Assembly: GCA_039028155.1 (NCBI GenBank)
Contig: JBCCIS010000030.1
Location: forward strand, 1 to 62,832
From: Pseudomonadota bacterium
Lineage (GTDB): Bacteria > Pseudomonadota > Alphaproteobacteria > SP197
DNA length: 62,832 nt
Reading direction: 5' to 3'
The notes under the pieces were generated by a model. The model saw only the letters and a program-made list of their open reading frames with translations, did no database searches and was not told where the DNA came from. The position numbers and the translations under genes were made by a program. Of the stretch, positions 51,755-61,371 are shown one piece after another (positions within the stretch are counted from its first letter, which is position 1; every line of letters begins with the position of its first letter).

Positions 51755-52255
51755 ATGTTTTCGGATTGGTTTCTCATCGTCTGCGCGGTCTCGGCAATCG
51801 CGTGCGGGCTTGTGTCAGGCGTCTTTCTGACGTTTTCCGACTTCGTCATGCGATCCCTCAACGGGGCACACACGCCCGCCGGGGTCGAGGTGATGCAGAT
51901 CATCAACCGGGAAGTCTATCGATCGGTTTTCATGGTTCTGCTGATCGGCATGGCGGTGTTGTCACCGTTGCTGATCGTCCTCGCCTATATCGGCGCGAAC
52001 GGACCGGCCCTGACCTGGATGACTTTGGGCGGCGCGATCTATCTGATCGGCGTGTTCATGGTGACGATCGTCTTCAATGTCCCAATGAACAAGCGGCTCG
52101 ACAAAGAACTCTACGCGGCGGCAGAGGCAGCGCGATACTGGACGTCAACCTATTGGCCGCGCTGGACATCTTGGAACCACGTGCGCACGGCAGGCGCCGC
52201 GTTGGCCGCGGCCTGCTATCTAATCGCCTGTGTCTACCTGGTTCAGCCGGTCTGA
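51755..52255 (+). CDS. DUF1772 family membrane protein
   Basis: A 166-residue membrane protein with four hydrophobic helices, matching DUF1772 (also called anthrone-oxygenase-like). Marks: G-V-F-L-T-F-S-D-F-V in helix 1, N-R-E-V-Y-R-S-V-F near 52, N-V-P-M-N-K-R-L near 109 and W-N-H-V-R-T near 147. Function in bacteria is unknown; the fungal relatives oxidise polyketide anthrones. ATG at 51755 has GGAGAAAG. Second gene of the TetR-controlled pair, together with the NmrA-like protein. Confidence 0.86.
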   Translation: MFSDWFLIVCAVSAIACGLVSGVFLTFSDFVMRSLNGAHTPAGVEVMQIINREVYRSVFMVLLIGMAVLSPLLIVLAYIGANGPALTWMTLGGAIYLIGVFMVTIVFNVPMNKRLDKELYAAAEAARYWTSTYWPRWTSWNHVRTAGAALAAACYLIACVYLVQPV

Positions 52256-52267
52256 AGTACCGGCGGT

Positions 52268-52335
52268 GCTAGAACGGATTCACCTGTTTTGACGCATACG
52301 CGAAGCGATTCCATCAAAACAGGATCTGCTCTAGC
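52268..52335. repeat. palindromic intergenic element with CTAGA ends, overlapping the aldolase stop codon
   Basis: A 68-base imperfect palindrome. Its arms begin CTAGAAC and (on the other strand) CTAGAGC and share the perfect 10-bp block CCTGTTTTGA / TCAAAACAGG (52283-52292, 52314-52323), with a ~21-base middle. The CTA at 52331-52333 is the reverse complement of the TAG stop of the minus-strand aldolase gene, so the element supplies that stop. The ends match the element at 20716-20758. Confidence 0.6.
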
Positions 52336-53113
52336 TCCGGTAACCCGTGCCGCGCTCGCGTTCGAGCTGGGCGATCAATGACGGCCACTCCATGCCAACA
52401 CGGGCGTGACCGTTCGGCGCGAAGATCTTGAGCCCCTGCTCGATCGTCTTCTGCCGCACGGCCTCACTGGGATAGTGCAATGGCGCGCCGCCGGCCATAC
52501 CGTCGATCTGATAACGGCAGGCGGCCTCGATGCGGTGCATCCAGACAAAGGCGCTGCCGACACTCTCGCCGCAAGTGAGCAGGCCATGGTTCCGCAAGAT
52601 CAGGATCATCTTGTCACCCAGGCTGGCGACAAGGCGCGTCTGTTCGTCGGCATCCAGCACCACGCCTTCATAGTCGTGATAGGCCGTCCAACCCGTGATG
52701 ATGAGCGCTTTCTGCGACAACGGCAGCAGGCCGTCTTCCTGCATCGCCACCGCGTTGCCGGCGCGCGTGTGGGTGTGCAGCACACAGCTCACATCGGGCC
52801 GCGCACGGTGAATGCAGCTGTGGATCAAGAAACCGGCCGGGTTGATCGGATAGTCGCTGTCGCCGACGACACGGCCTTCATGATCGACCTTGACCAGCGA
52901 CGACGCGGTGATCTGGTCGAACAACAGGCCATAGGGATTGATCAGAAAATGCTCGGTGCCGGGGATGCGTGCCGAGATATGTGTGCCCGACAGGTCCGAC
53001 CAACCATAGAAATCGACAAGCTGATAACATGCGGCTAGATCGCAGCGCGCGCCCCATTCGGCCTCTGACATTCCGTGACGGGCTTGATCGAGACGTTCAA
53101 TCAGCTCACTCAT
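52331..53113 (-). CDS. class II aldolase/adducin family protein
   Basis: A 260-residue zinc aldolase-fold protein. Metal-binding motifs H-T-H-T-R-A-G near 119 and N-H-G near 179 are those of L-fuculose-phosphate aldolase relatives; N-I-D/S-x-G region reads S-D-L-S-G-T-H-I-S-A-R. Members cleave or decarboxylate sugar-acid derivatives or 3-oxo acids. ATG at 53113 has AAGGAGG upstream. It is downstream of the galactonate-dehydratase-like and Ldh genes, so a sugar-acid or hydroxy-acid pathway is likely. The stop codon is inside a palindromic repeat. Confidence 0.86.
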   Translation of the reverse strand: MSELIERLDQARHGMSEAEWGARCDLAACYQLVDFYGWSDLSGTHISARIPGTEHFLINPYGLLFDQITASSLVKVDHEGRVVGDSDYPINPAGFLIHSCIHRARPDVSCVLHTHTRAGNAVAMQEDGLLPLSQKALIITGWTAYHDYEGVVLDADEQTRLVASLGDKMILILRNHGLLTCGESVGSAFVWMHRIEAACRYQIDGMAGGAPLHYPSEAVRQKTIEQGLKIFAPNGHARVGMEWPSLIAQLERERGTGYRS

Positions 53114-53208
53114 AGGCTGCCTCCTTCGACTACCAAACGATGACGCCAACCGAAGGCCCCGCCAAGAAAAAACGGCACAAGACGTGAGCGCGAGGGCGTG
53201 ATGCGACG

Positions 53209-54351
53209 CTACAGCACGATCTCGCGTGCCGGTGTGAAGTGATCGAGATCCCGAGGCTGGTAGACGTACTGATCGAACACATCCTTGTTCAGCTCGACGC
53301 CGAGCCCCGGCTTGGTCGGCAGGGCAAAGGCGCCGTCCTTCATGATCAGCGGTTCGATCAGCACGTCCTCGCGCTCCGGCACGGCGATGTACTCAAGGAT
53401 CCGGAAGTTGGGCATGCACGCAGCCGCGTGAATCGAGGCAGCGGTGCACACCGGTCCATTGCAGTTATGCGGCACCACCGGGCAGTAATATGTCTCAGCC
53501 ATCATCGCGATCTTGCGTAACTCGTTCATCCCACCGGTATAGATCGCGTCCGGTTGAATGTAGTCGCACGCGTACTTTTCCAACACTTCGCGAAACTGAT
53601 GGCGCGCGACATAGCGCTCGCCGGTTGCGATCGGCGTGGTCGTCGTGCGTTTGAGCTCGACAAAGGCGTCGAGGTTTTCCGGTGGCAGCGGTTCCTCGAA
53701 GAAATAGAGATCGTGCTCTTCGAAGCGCTTTGCCAGACGTCGCGCCTGGGGCAAGTCGAACCGGCCGTGCGCGTCGACCATCAGCCAGACATCCGGGCCC
53801 ACGGCTTCGCGAACCTGGCGAACACACTCGACGGTGATGTGTTCCTGTTCCGGCGTCATGGAATGGGCGGCGTAGCCGAATGGACTCCACTTCAAGGCGC
53901 GAAACCCGTTCTCCACCGCGCGCGCCGCGCTTTCGGCGTACTCGCCGACGCTGGTCTTGCCCATTCTGGTCTTCATGAACCAGTAGTTGCCATAGGCCGG
54001 CACCGTGTCGCGTACTGGCCCGCCGAAAAGCTCGTAGCAGGGCACGCCGAGAGCCTTGCCCTTGATGTCCCAGCACGCGATCTCGATAGCACTGAGCGCG
54101 ACATTGACCAACAGGTCCGAGCGGAGGAACTGGCCGCGATACCGGTTCTCCCACAAGTACTCGATCGCACGGGGATCCTTGCCGATGACCGTTCGTTTGT
54201 AGTCTTCGACGAGCGTGACCATTGTGCGCTCAAAGGGCTCGATGGTCGCCTCACCGACGCCGGTGATGCCCTCATCCGTTTCAACCTCGATAAAGACCCA
54301 GTTCCGTCGGTGAGCCTCAACCAGATAGGTTTTGATGTCGGTGATCTTCAT
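53209..54351 (-). CDS. galactonate dehydratase-like enolase superfamily enzyme
   Basis: A 380-residue acid-sugar dehydratase of the mandelate racemase subgroup. The N-terminus M-K-I-T-D-I-K-T-Y-L-V is as in DgoD. Metal ligands: D in M-V-D-A-H-G-R-F, E in F-F-E-E-P-L and E in T-G-E-R-Y; a His in V-V-P-H-N-C-N-G-P-V is the second base. Unlike the pair at 21253-23549, all standard residues are present. ATG at 54351 is six bases after the Ldh-type gene, hence one transcript. D-Galactonate or a similar aldonic acid is the best guess. Confidence 0.87.
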   Translation of the reverse strand: MKITDIKTYLVEAHRRNWVFIEVETDEGITGVGEATIEPFERTMVTLVEDYKRTVIGKDPRAIEYLWENRYRGQFLRSDLLVNVALSAIEIACWDIKGKALGVPCYELFGGPVRDTVPAYGNYWFMKTRMGKTSVGEYAESAARAVENGFRALKWSPFGYAAHSMTPEQEHITVECVRQVREAVGPDVWLMVDAHGRFDLPQARRLAKRFEEHDLYFFEEPLPPENLDAFVELKRTTTTPIATGERYVARHQFREVLEKYACDYIQPDAIYTGGMNELRKIAMMAETYYCPVVPHNCNGPVCTAASIHAAACMPNFRILEYIAVPEREDVLIEPLIMKDGAFALPTKPGLGVELNKDVFDQYVYQPRDLDHFTPAREIVL

Positions 54352-54357
54352 CCGTGC

Positions 54358-55401
54358 CTACCCCTGTATCAGTTCCTCGGAAAGCGCGAGGACCTGTCGC
54401 CAGGTTTCCTCCGGAACGGCGATAACGCCATTGCTCCGGCGCCGCTGTTCGCGCTCCCGTTCGCCGGGTATCTCCACCCTATCGAAGCCCGGCGCCGGCG
54501 GGCAGGTCCGCAGGTCGGCAAGGACTTCCTCCGCGGCGGCCTGAAGCGCGTCCGGCTGCCTGAACTTGCGTGTGTCGATGGCGAGCAGGAACCAGTTACA
54601 CTCCGGCGAGGACGGACCCAACATGGCCTCGCCGATCAGCTCGGCCATCAACGACAGCGCATAACCCTTGTGCCCGCCCATGGGCAGGATCGCGCCGCCA
54701 TTGAAGTAGTCTTCCGGATCGCGCGTCGGGTTACCGTCGCGGTCGATGACGCAGTCCTCGGGCAGCAAGGCGCCGGCGGATCGCGCCGCATAGATCCAGC
54801 CACCGGCGATCCTTCCGGTCGCAAAGTCCATCACGACCGGCCCCTGATCACCGCCCGGAATGCCGATGCACCAGGGATTGGTCGGCAGCATGCCGCGCGC
54901 GCCGCCGTGGGGCGCGACCATGCCGTGGACCCGGTGGTTGCCACCGCCCGTGCAAATGGTGAGGAAACCCTTGGTGGCGGCGTCGTCTGCAAAGGCGCCA
55001 TGACGCCCCGTGTGGCCGGTGTTGAGCACCGACACCGCAGCCATGCCACTCTCCTCGGCCAGCGCGGTGGCCGTCTCGTAAGCAAGGCCCATGGCCGGAA
55101 TGCCGCTCCCCATGCCGCCGTCCACCACCGTCACGCCGGTCTGCGTCGTGCGCACCTCAGGCCGGACGTTGATCTTCATGGTGCCATCCCGCATGCGCTC
55201 GGCGTATTGCATGACCCGCATAACACCATGGCTTTCCATGCCGCAGAGGTTGGCATCCACCAGGTGCTCCGCAATGGCTTGGCTGGTGTCAGGCGAACAG
55301 CCCAGGCGGTCGAAGATATCGACGATGACGGCTGTTGCCTCCCGGGCGTCCACATCCACACGCCCACCGCGCAGCTCCAGTTTGGTGGGGATGTCGTTCA
55401 T
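54358..55401 (-). CDS. malate/L-lactate (YlbC/ComC-type) Ldh family dehydrogenase
   Basis: A 347-residue NAD(P)-dependent 2-hydroxyacid or imine reductase of the Ldh_2 family. It has an N-terminal helical part (A-I-A-E-H-L-V-D-A-N-L-C-G-M-E-S-H-G-V), a glycine-rich centre (M-G-S-G-I-P-A-M-G-L-A) and P-T-N-P-W-C-I-G-I-P-G near 180. The family covers malate/sulfolactate dehydrogenases and delta-1-piperideine-2-carboxylate reductases. ATG at 55401 with GGGAG upstream. First gene of the operon with DgoD-like and aldolase genes. Co-factor choice not visible. Confidence 0.86.
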   Translation of the reverse strand: MNDIPTKLELRGGRVDVDAREATAVIVDIFDRLGCSPDTSQAIAEHLVDANLCGMESHGVMRVMQYAERMRDGTMKINVRPEVRTTQTGVTVVDGGMGSGIPAMGLAYETATALAEESGMAAVSVLNTGHTGRHGAFADDAATKGFLTICTGGGNHRVHGMVAPHGGARGMLPTNPWCIGIPGGDQGPVVMDFATGRIAGGWIYAARSAGALLPEDCVIDRDGNPTRDPEDYFNGGAILPMGGHKGYALSLMAELIGEAMLGPSSPECNWFLLAIDTRKFRQPDALQAAAEEVLADLRTCPPAPGFDRVEIPGEREREQRRRSNGVIAVPEETWRQVLALSEELIQG

Positions 55402-55662
55402 TCAGCGTGCTCCCGGAGTTGGCTGGGCGACGTCGACCAAGATCGCTTGGCGGCCCAGTTACACAGTTAGCTCACGATCGGGTTTTTACGGCAAGGGGAT
55501 AAGCGCTTTGGACCGCTAGACCGACCGGTGCCGGGTCCGCGACCTATCTAGTAACGGCTGCGCCGAGCCAAGCCATCCCGATCAACCCGGACTTTCGGGG
55601 CATTTACACGGCAACTCAAACGCTTCACTCTTCCCATTCCCGAAGGCGGAGGAAGTTCGGTC

Positions 55663-56859
55663 ATGGGTAAGATTGACAGTCACCCCCGTACAACGATTGC
55701 CAACGCCTGTGTAGCCGACGACCGGTTGGTCGTTGCCTGGGCCGATGGGCACGAGAGCCGGTTTCACGGCATTTGGCTGCGCCATAACTGCACATGTCCA
55801 ATCTGCGGCACCTCGGAGACAGCGATGCGGGCACTGCGCATCGACGCGATTCCCGATGACATCATGCCCCAGACGGTTGAGATCGACGACGGCGGCGGCC
55901 TTCACATCGTCTGGCCAGGCGACGGACATATCAGCCGCTATGACGCCCCATGGCTGCGCGACAACTGCTATTCCGAGACCGAACGGTCGCGGCGGCGCTG
56001 GCGGCCGACCTATTGGGGCTCAGAGATCGCGACAGATCGGCCGCAGGTCGACTTCAAGACCGCGCGGGACGACGACGTCGCGCGTCTCGCATTCCTTGAG
56101 AATCTCCGCGACTATGGCTTTGCCTTGGTCAACGACGTGCCGGCCGATCCGGAAGCGACCGCAGACATCGCGGCGCTGGCCGGCCCGCTCCGGGTGACAA
56201 ACTACGGCAGCGTCTATGACTTCCGCTACACGCCGACTCCGCTGGTCTATGGTGATTCAGAAGTCGGCCTTAATCCGCACACCGACGAACCCTATCGCCA
56301 GGCGCCGCCATCGATCACACTGTTCCATTTCGTGAAGGCAGCCGCGCGCGGTGGTGAATCGATCCTGGTCGACACCTTCCGCGTCGGTCAGGCGCTGCGT
56401 GACCAGGACCCCGAGGCGTTCGATCTGCTGGCGCATCAGCGCGTGACATTCCATCGCCGTCTCGAAAAACAGGATCGAGACTTCCGCATGCAGGCGCCGG
56501 TGTACAGCCTGGACGACCAGGGCGAGATCGCCGGTTTCCGCTTGCTCGACCGCGCGGTCGGCCCGCTCCACATCGACGACGCGTTGATGGTGCCCTACTA
56601 CCGCGCGCTCAAGAAACTTCTGGTCATGCTGTTCGATGAAGCCAACCAGCTACGCATTCCCGTCGCGACCGGCCAGGCGCTCTTCTTCAACAATCAGCGC
56701 GTCCAGCATGGCCGCACCGCGTTTGACGTCGGCAGCGACCGTTACATGCGCACCTGTCACGTCGAGCTCGACGAATTCTATTCGTCACTGCGCACCCTCA
56801 GCGCCCGCTTAGGCACCGACGGCGTCAACATGGTTCTGCCGGCCGGCGCCCTGGTTTGA
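55663..56859 (+). CDS. gamma-butyrobetaine dioxygenase-like (TauD/TfdA superfamily)
   Basis: A 398-residue Fe(II)/2-oxoglutarate oxygenase. Residues 1-100 form the N-terminal DUF971-like zinc domain with C-x-C-x-x-C at Cys43, Cys45, Cys48 and a His near 81-89, as in human BBOX1. The oxygenase domain has the metal triad His206, Asp208 (P-H-T-D-E-P-Y-R) and His349 (V-Q-H-G-R). It should hydroxylate gamma-butyrobetaine to L-carnitine. The related trimethyllysine hydroxylase is an alternative. ATG at 55663 has GGAGGAAG. With the carnitine-type genes at 17366-20690 it makes carnitine metabolism a theme of this window. Confidence 0.88.
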   Translation: MGKIDSHPRTTIANACVADDRLVVAWADGHESRFHGIWLRHNCTCPICGTSETAMRALRIDAIPDDIMPQTVEIDDGGGLHIVWPGDGHISRYDAPWLRDNCYSETERSRRRWRPTYWGSEIATDRPQVDFKTARDDDVARLAFLENLRDYGFALVNDVPADPEATADIAALAGPLRVTNYGSVYDFRYTPTPLVYGDSEVGLNPHTDEPYRQAPPSITLFHFVKAAARGGESILVDTFRVGQALRDQDPEAFDLLAHQRVTFHRRLEKQDRDFRMQAPVYSLDDQGEIAGFRLLDRAVGPLHIDDALMVPYYRALKKLLVMLFDEANQLRIPVATGQALFFNNQRVQHGRTAFDVGSDRYMRTCHVELDEFYSSLRTLSARLGTDGVNMVLPAGALV

Positions 56860-56873
56860 TGCCGACTGCGCCA

Positions 56874-56902
56874 TTGACATAAAGAAAGAAAAAACTTTAT
56901 AA
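56874..56902 (+). promoter_or_regulatory. near-consensus sigma-70 promoter upstream of the MFS gene
   Basis: TTGACA at 56874-56879, a 17-base A-rich spacer, then TTATAA at 56897-56902. It is the best sigma-70-like promoter found by eye in the window and predicts initiation near 56909, about 35 bases before the MFS ATG. Confidence 0.75.
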
Positions 56903-56944
56903 ATAGCCTGCGGGATCCGGGCCAACTTGGCCGGGGGAGGATCG

Positions 56945-58348
56945 ATGGCGCAGGCGGCGCAAGCTTCCATAGGCTGGATCGAGATTTTTCGCGGCGGTCG
57001 CGGACCCCGCGTTATCGCGTTCTGTCTGGCGGTCTGGTTGCACGCCGCCGACAGCCTGATGGTCGCAACGACCCTGCCCACCACCGTCGCTGAGATCGGC
57101 GGTGCGGCCTTCGTCGGCTGGGCCTATACCCTCTACTTGTTGGGCTCGATCATGGTCGGCACAGCGACCGGCCTGATGGCCATCCGCTTCGGCTTGAAGA
57201 ACTCGTTCCTGGCCGCCGGCGGCTTGTTCGCGGTTGGTTGCGCGATCTCGGCCGTGGCGCCGGACATGGCCGTGCTCTTGGTGGGCCGGTTTGTTCAAGG
57301 GGTCGGCGGCGGCTGGCAAGTCGCACTGGTCTATGTGGCGCTGGACCGTTTGTTCCCCAACCATCTGATGCCGAAGCTGATCGCGCTGACATCGGTCGTG
57401 TGGAGTGTGTCGGCATTCTGCGGCCCGCTTGTCGGCGGGGTCTTCGCCAACATGGGCGAATGGCGTTTGGCCTATTGGGCCTTTGCCGGCCAGGCGATCC
57501 TGTTCGTCATTCTGGTGCTGTTCACCATACCCCGCGCCGAGACGACGAACGCGGAGGCCGACTCCAAGGTGCCGGGCCTGCGGCTGCTGTTGGTCGCCGC
57601 AGGCGTCCTGCTGATTGCCATCGCCGGCGCCCATCCCGATCCGGTCTCGGGGCCGCTTCTGGTCGCGGGTGCGGCCGTGCTGCTTGGCGGCTTCCTAGTC
57701 ATCGACGGGCGGCGGCGTTCGAACGGCATGCTGCCGCCCCATCCTTTTTCGATCAGGACACCCTATGGCGCGGGTCTTCTGATGGTCTTGCTGCTGGGCT
57801 GCGGCACCATGTCGCTGATTGCCTACGGCACGTTCTTTCTCGAACGGATCTACGGAATCTCACCGCTTGCCGCCGGTTTTATCATCGCGATTGAATCGAT
57901 CGCCTGGGGTGTTGCCGCTATCGTCTTCGCGAACGCGAGTTTGAAGGCGGAAGGTTGGCTGATTCGTGGCGGCGCGATCGTCGTCGCGACCGGCATCGCC
58001 GGGCTCGCCGTCGCCATGCCGTCGGGATCGCTGATCGCGTTGCTGCCGTTCGTCGCCTTTCAGGGCATGGGCTTTGGCATGATGTGGGGATTCATCATCC
58101 GTCGCGTTGTCGCCGCCGCGGCCGAAGGCGAGCGCGAACGAACATCGGCCGCCTTGGCCACGGTGCAGCACTTCGCGTTTGCCGTTGGCGCGGCGACCGC
58201 CGGCATTGTCGCCAACGCAACGGGCTTCGCAGAAGACGCCAGCCTGGAGACGATTCGCTCCGTCGCATTTTGGGTTTTCGCGGCATTCCTGCCGCTCGCG
58301 TTCGGCGGCATATGGGCCGCCTGGCGCCTGTGCCGTGACGGTACCTAG
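56945..58348 (+). CDS. MFS transporter, drug:H+ antiporter-like
   Basis: A 467-residue transporter with about 14 hydrophobic segments of the DHA2-like group. Helix 1 reads W-L-H-A-A-D-S-L-M-V-A-T-T-L-P-T, the D-x-x-x-x-x-x-L-P marker of that group. The loop 2-3 has A-T-G-L-M-A-I-R-F-G-L-K, and helix 4/5 G-R-F-V-Q-G-V-G-G-G. The E-R-E-R-T-S-A-A-L-A-T-V-Q-H motif lies near the C-terminus. ATG at 56945 follows GGGGGAGG. Own promoter at 56874. Adjacent to the carnitine oxygenase but without evidence of shared function. Confidence 0.87.
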   Translation: MAQAAQASIGWIEIFRGGRGPRVIAFCLAVWLHAADSLMVATTLPTTVAEIGGAAFVGWAYTLYLLGSIMVGTATGLMAIRFGLKNSFLAAGGLFAVGCAISAVAPDMAVLLVGRFVQGVGGGWQVALVYVALDRLFPNHLMPKLIALTSVVWSVSAFCGPLVGGVFANMGEWRLAYWAFAGQAILFVILVLFTIPRAETTNAEADSKVPGLRLLLVAAGVLLIAIAGAHPDPVSGPLLVAGAAVLLGGFLVIDGRRRSNGMLPPHPFSIRTPYGAGLLMVLLLGCGTMSLIAYGTFFLERIYGISPLAAGFIIAIESIAWGVAAIVFANASLKAEGWLIRGGAIVVATGIAGLAVAMPSGSLIALLPFVAFQGMGFGMMWGFIIRRVVAAAAEGERERTSAALATVQHFAFAVGAATAGIVANATGFAEDASLETIRSVAFWVFAAFLPLAFGGIWAAWRLCRDGT

Positions 58349-58388
58349 GTCATGGACTCAGATATGAGGCACGGAAAGGTCAGTATGC

Positions 58389-59210
58389 ATGGATGACCAG
58401 CAGTTCGACACAAACGCCTATCTGAAACGCATCGGCTACGCTGGGACAATCGAACCCACATTCGACGTTCTTAAAGCCATTCACCGTGCACAGCATTTCG
58501 CCATCCCATTCGAGAACTTTGACATTGCGTTGGGAAAAGCAATTGACCTCCGCGCCGAGAACCTGTTCCACAAACTCGTTCACAACAGGCGGGGTGGTTA
58601 CTGCTTCGAACTGAACGGCTTGCTATTGAGGGCTCTTCAAGTCTTTGGGTTCGACGCGCGTGCCTTGCTAGGCCGGGTTCATTTGACAGGCGTCCCTTCG
58701 GGTCGCGGTCATCAGATTTCCCTTGTCACCATAGAAGGGCGCCAATGGATCGTTGACGTGGGGTTCGGCAGCGGTACGCCACGCGCTCCAGTTCCGTTTG
58801 TCTTTGACCAGGAGGTTTCGGCCCACGGGCAAACCGTCCGTCTTATCGAATCGGAGTCCTTTGGAACAATGCTCCAAATGAAGAACGGTGAAGATTGGGA
58901 TGATCTCTACAGTTTCGACCTGGAGCACGTTTGTGCTGGCGACATTGCTTACGGCAATCACTATACGTCGACATCGCCTAACTCGTTCTTCGCCAGGGAT
59001 CGCGTCGCGGCAATTCCGGTGAAAGGTGGTGGCATCACGCTTCTCAACGACAGGCTGACAAAAAGTGTCGATGGAAAGCTGACGACAACGCAACTGGAAA
59101 CAGGTCACCCCTATATCGATGCGTTGAAAACCCACTTTGGGATCGAGTTGGACGCTTGCTACGACGACCTAAAGCCAATCGGAGACGATCCTCACGCCTC
59201 GAACCCCTGA
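58389..59210 (+). CDS. nat: arylamine N-acetyltransferase
   Basis: A 273-residue arylamine N-acetyltransferase transferring acetyl from acetyl-CoA to aromatic amines or hydrazines. The catalytic triad is Cys72 (R-R-G-G-Y-C-F-E-L-N), His108 (G-R-G-H-Q) and Asp123 (V-D-V-G-F-G). The N-terminal P-F-E-N-F-D and length fit the family. ATG at 58389 follows AAGG. The gene is clearly less GC-rich than its neighbours, with more A/T in third positions, which hints at recent transfer. It stands alone. Confidence 0.9.
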   Translation: MDDQQFDTNAYLKRIGYAGTIEPTFDVLKAIHRAQHFAIPFENFDIALGKAIDLRAENLFHKLVHNRRGGYCFELNGLLLRALQVFGFDARALLGRVHLTGVPSGRGHQISLVTIEGRQWIVDVGFGSGTPRAPVPFVFDQEVSAHGQTVRLIESESFGTMLQMKNGEDWDDLYSFDLEHVCAGDIAYGNHYTSTSPNSFFARDRVAAIPVKGGGITLLNDRLTKSVDGKLTTTQLETGHPYIDALKTHFGIELDACYDDLKPIGDDPHASNP

Positions 59211-59340
59211 CGTCACGGATCGCCAAGTCGCGCTCCATAGCCAAATCTTCTGTGACGTTGCCCGGGTCTCAGACATCGCGTCGACTCTGCCCTGTGCCCT
59301 TACCGGTGTTGGGGGCGTGGCAGCTGAGCAGGAATACCAG

Positions 59341-60114
59341 CTAGAACTTGATATCGACGGCCGCGAACGGCCCCTTGAACTCGGCATCCAGAAGAAGCGG
59401 GTTCTCGTCAAAGTCGACCCTTAGGTAGCGGTAACCAACGGCGACGGCGATATAGTCGTTGAACGCGTAACCGCCACGGCCAATCACCTCCCACTGAAAT
59501 TCCGAGCCGACGCCGAAGCCGCCGATATCGGTGACACCGTCGACAAAAAAACCGTCGCCAATCTCCGCCGAGCCGCGCAGACCGATGATGGGATCGTTCC
59601 ACGTCTTGTCGACGGAGCGCGTCTGCAGGCGTCGGAACTTCACGGTCGTGTCGATCCACCAGGACCGTACACCGGCGAATGCATGGACCGTGCTGGCGCC
59701 GGTATCGACAAGCTGGTAGCCGGCCGACAGAGACGTCATGATGCCTTCGACCTCGACATCGACGCCAAAGAAACCGCCGGCAGCGCTCGCCGACTGATCG
59801 AGATCGATATAGTTGAATTCGCCGAACAGGGCATAAGGCCCCTTGCTCACCTCGCCCTCGATCATGAAGGCGCCGTCCAGGTCTTCGAACAGCGTGCTGC
59901 TGGCGTCCACGCCGTTGAGCTCCTGAACCGTAAAGTCGCCGTCTATGTTGAGGTACCAGGCATAGGGCGAGACCCGGAACGCCCAGTCGTCCTCGGCCGC
60001 CGCCGTTGCCGACACGACGAACACCAAGCCGATGGCGAGGGCCAGTTGCCGCAATCCGCGCGACGCGGCGCGGCAACAACGCTCCAAACGTGATGGTTGG
60101 GTCAATCTCTTCAC
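59341..60114 (-). CDS. outer-membrane beta-barrel-like protein of unknown function
   Basis: A 257-residue exported protein. The N-terminus (K-R-L-T-Q-P-S-R-L-E-R-C-C-R-A-A then a hydrophobic core, S-A-T-A-A-A-E-D-D-W) is a signal peptide with a long n-region. The mature part shows alternating polar and aromatic residues (Y-A-W-Y-L-N-I-D-G-D-F-T, Y-A-L-F-G-E-F-N-Y-I-D) and ends in A-A-V-D-I-K-F with terminal Phe, typical of outer-membrane barrels. About eight to ten strands fit the length. GTG at 60114 has GGGGGAAG upstream. Function unknown. Confidence 0.78.
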   Translation of the reverse strand: MKRLTQPSRLERCCRAASRGLRQLALAIGLVFVVSATAAAEDDWAFRVSPYAWYLNIDGDFTVQELNGVDASSTLFEDLDGAFMIEGEVSKGPYALFGEFNYIDLDQSASAAGGFFGVDVEVEGIMTSLSAGYQLVDTGASTVHAFAGVRSWWIDTTVKFRRLQTRSVDKTWNDPIIGLRGSAEIGDGFFVDGVTDIGGFGVGSEFQWEVIGRGGYAFNDYIAVAVGYRYLRVDFDENPLLLDAEFKGPFAAVDIKF

Positions 60115-60238
60115 ACTGCTTCCCCCGTACCCCGAGAACGTGCAGGTCCGGCCTGCGACCACGCGACTGTAACACAGAATAGGCGCTCAATCGCCGCGGA
60201 TCCCGGTCTTGTTACCGCCGTACGACGCGTCCGAGCGG

Positions 60239-61351
<1,113 letters not shown>

Positions 61352-61371
61352 GTCTTCACCTCTCGGAAGGT

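Noticed and set aside
53554-55470. A 638-codon plus-strand open frame
   Set aside because: It runs antisense to the galactonate-dehydratase-like and Ldh genes, which have complete family motifs; its translation resembles no protein and is a GC-rich shadow.
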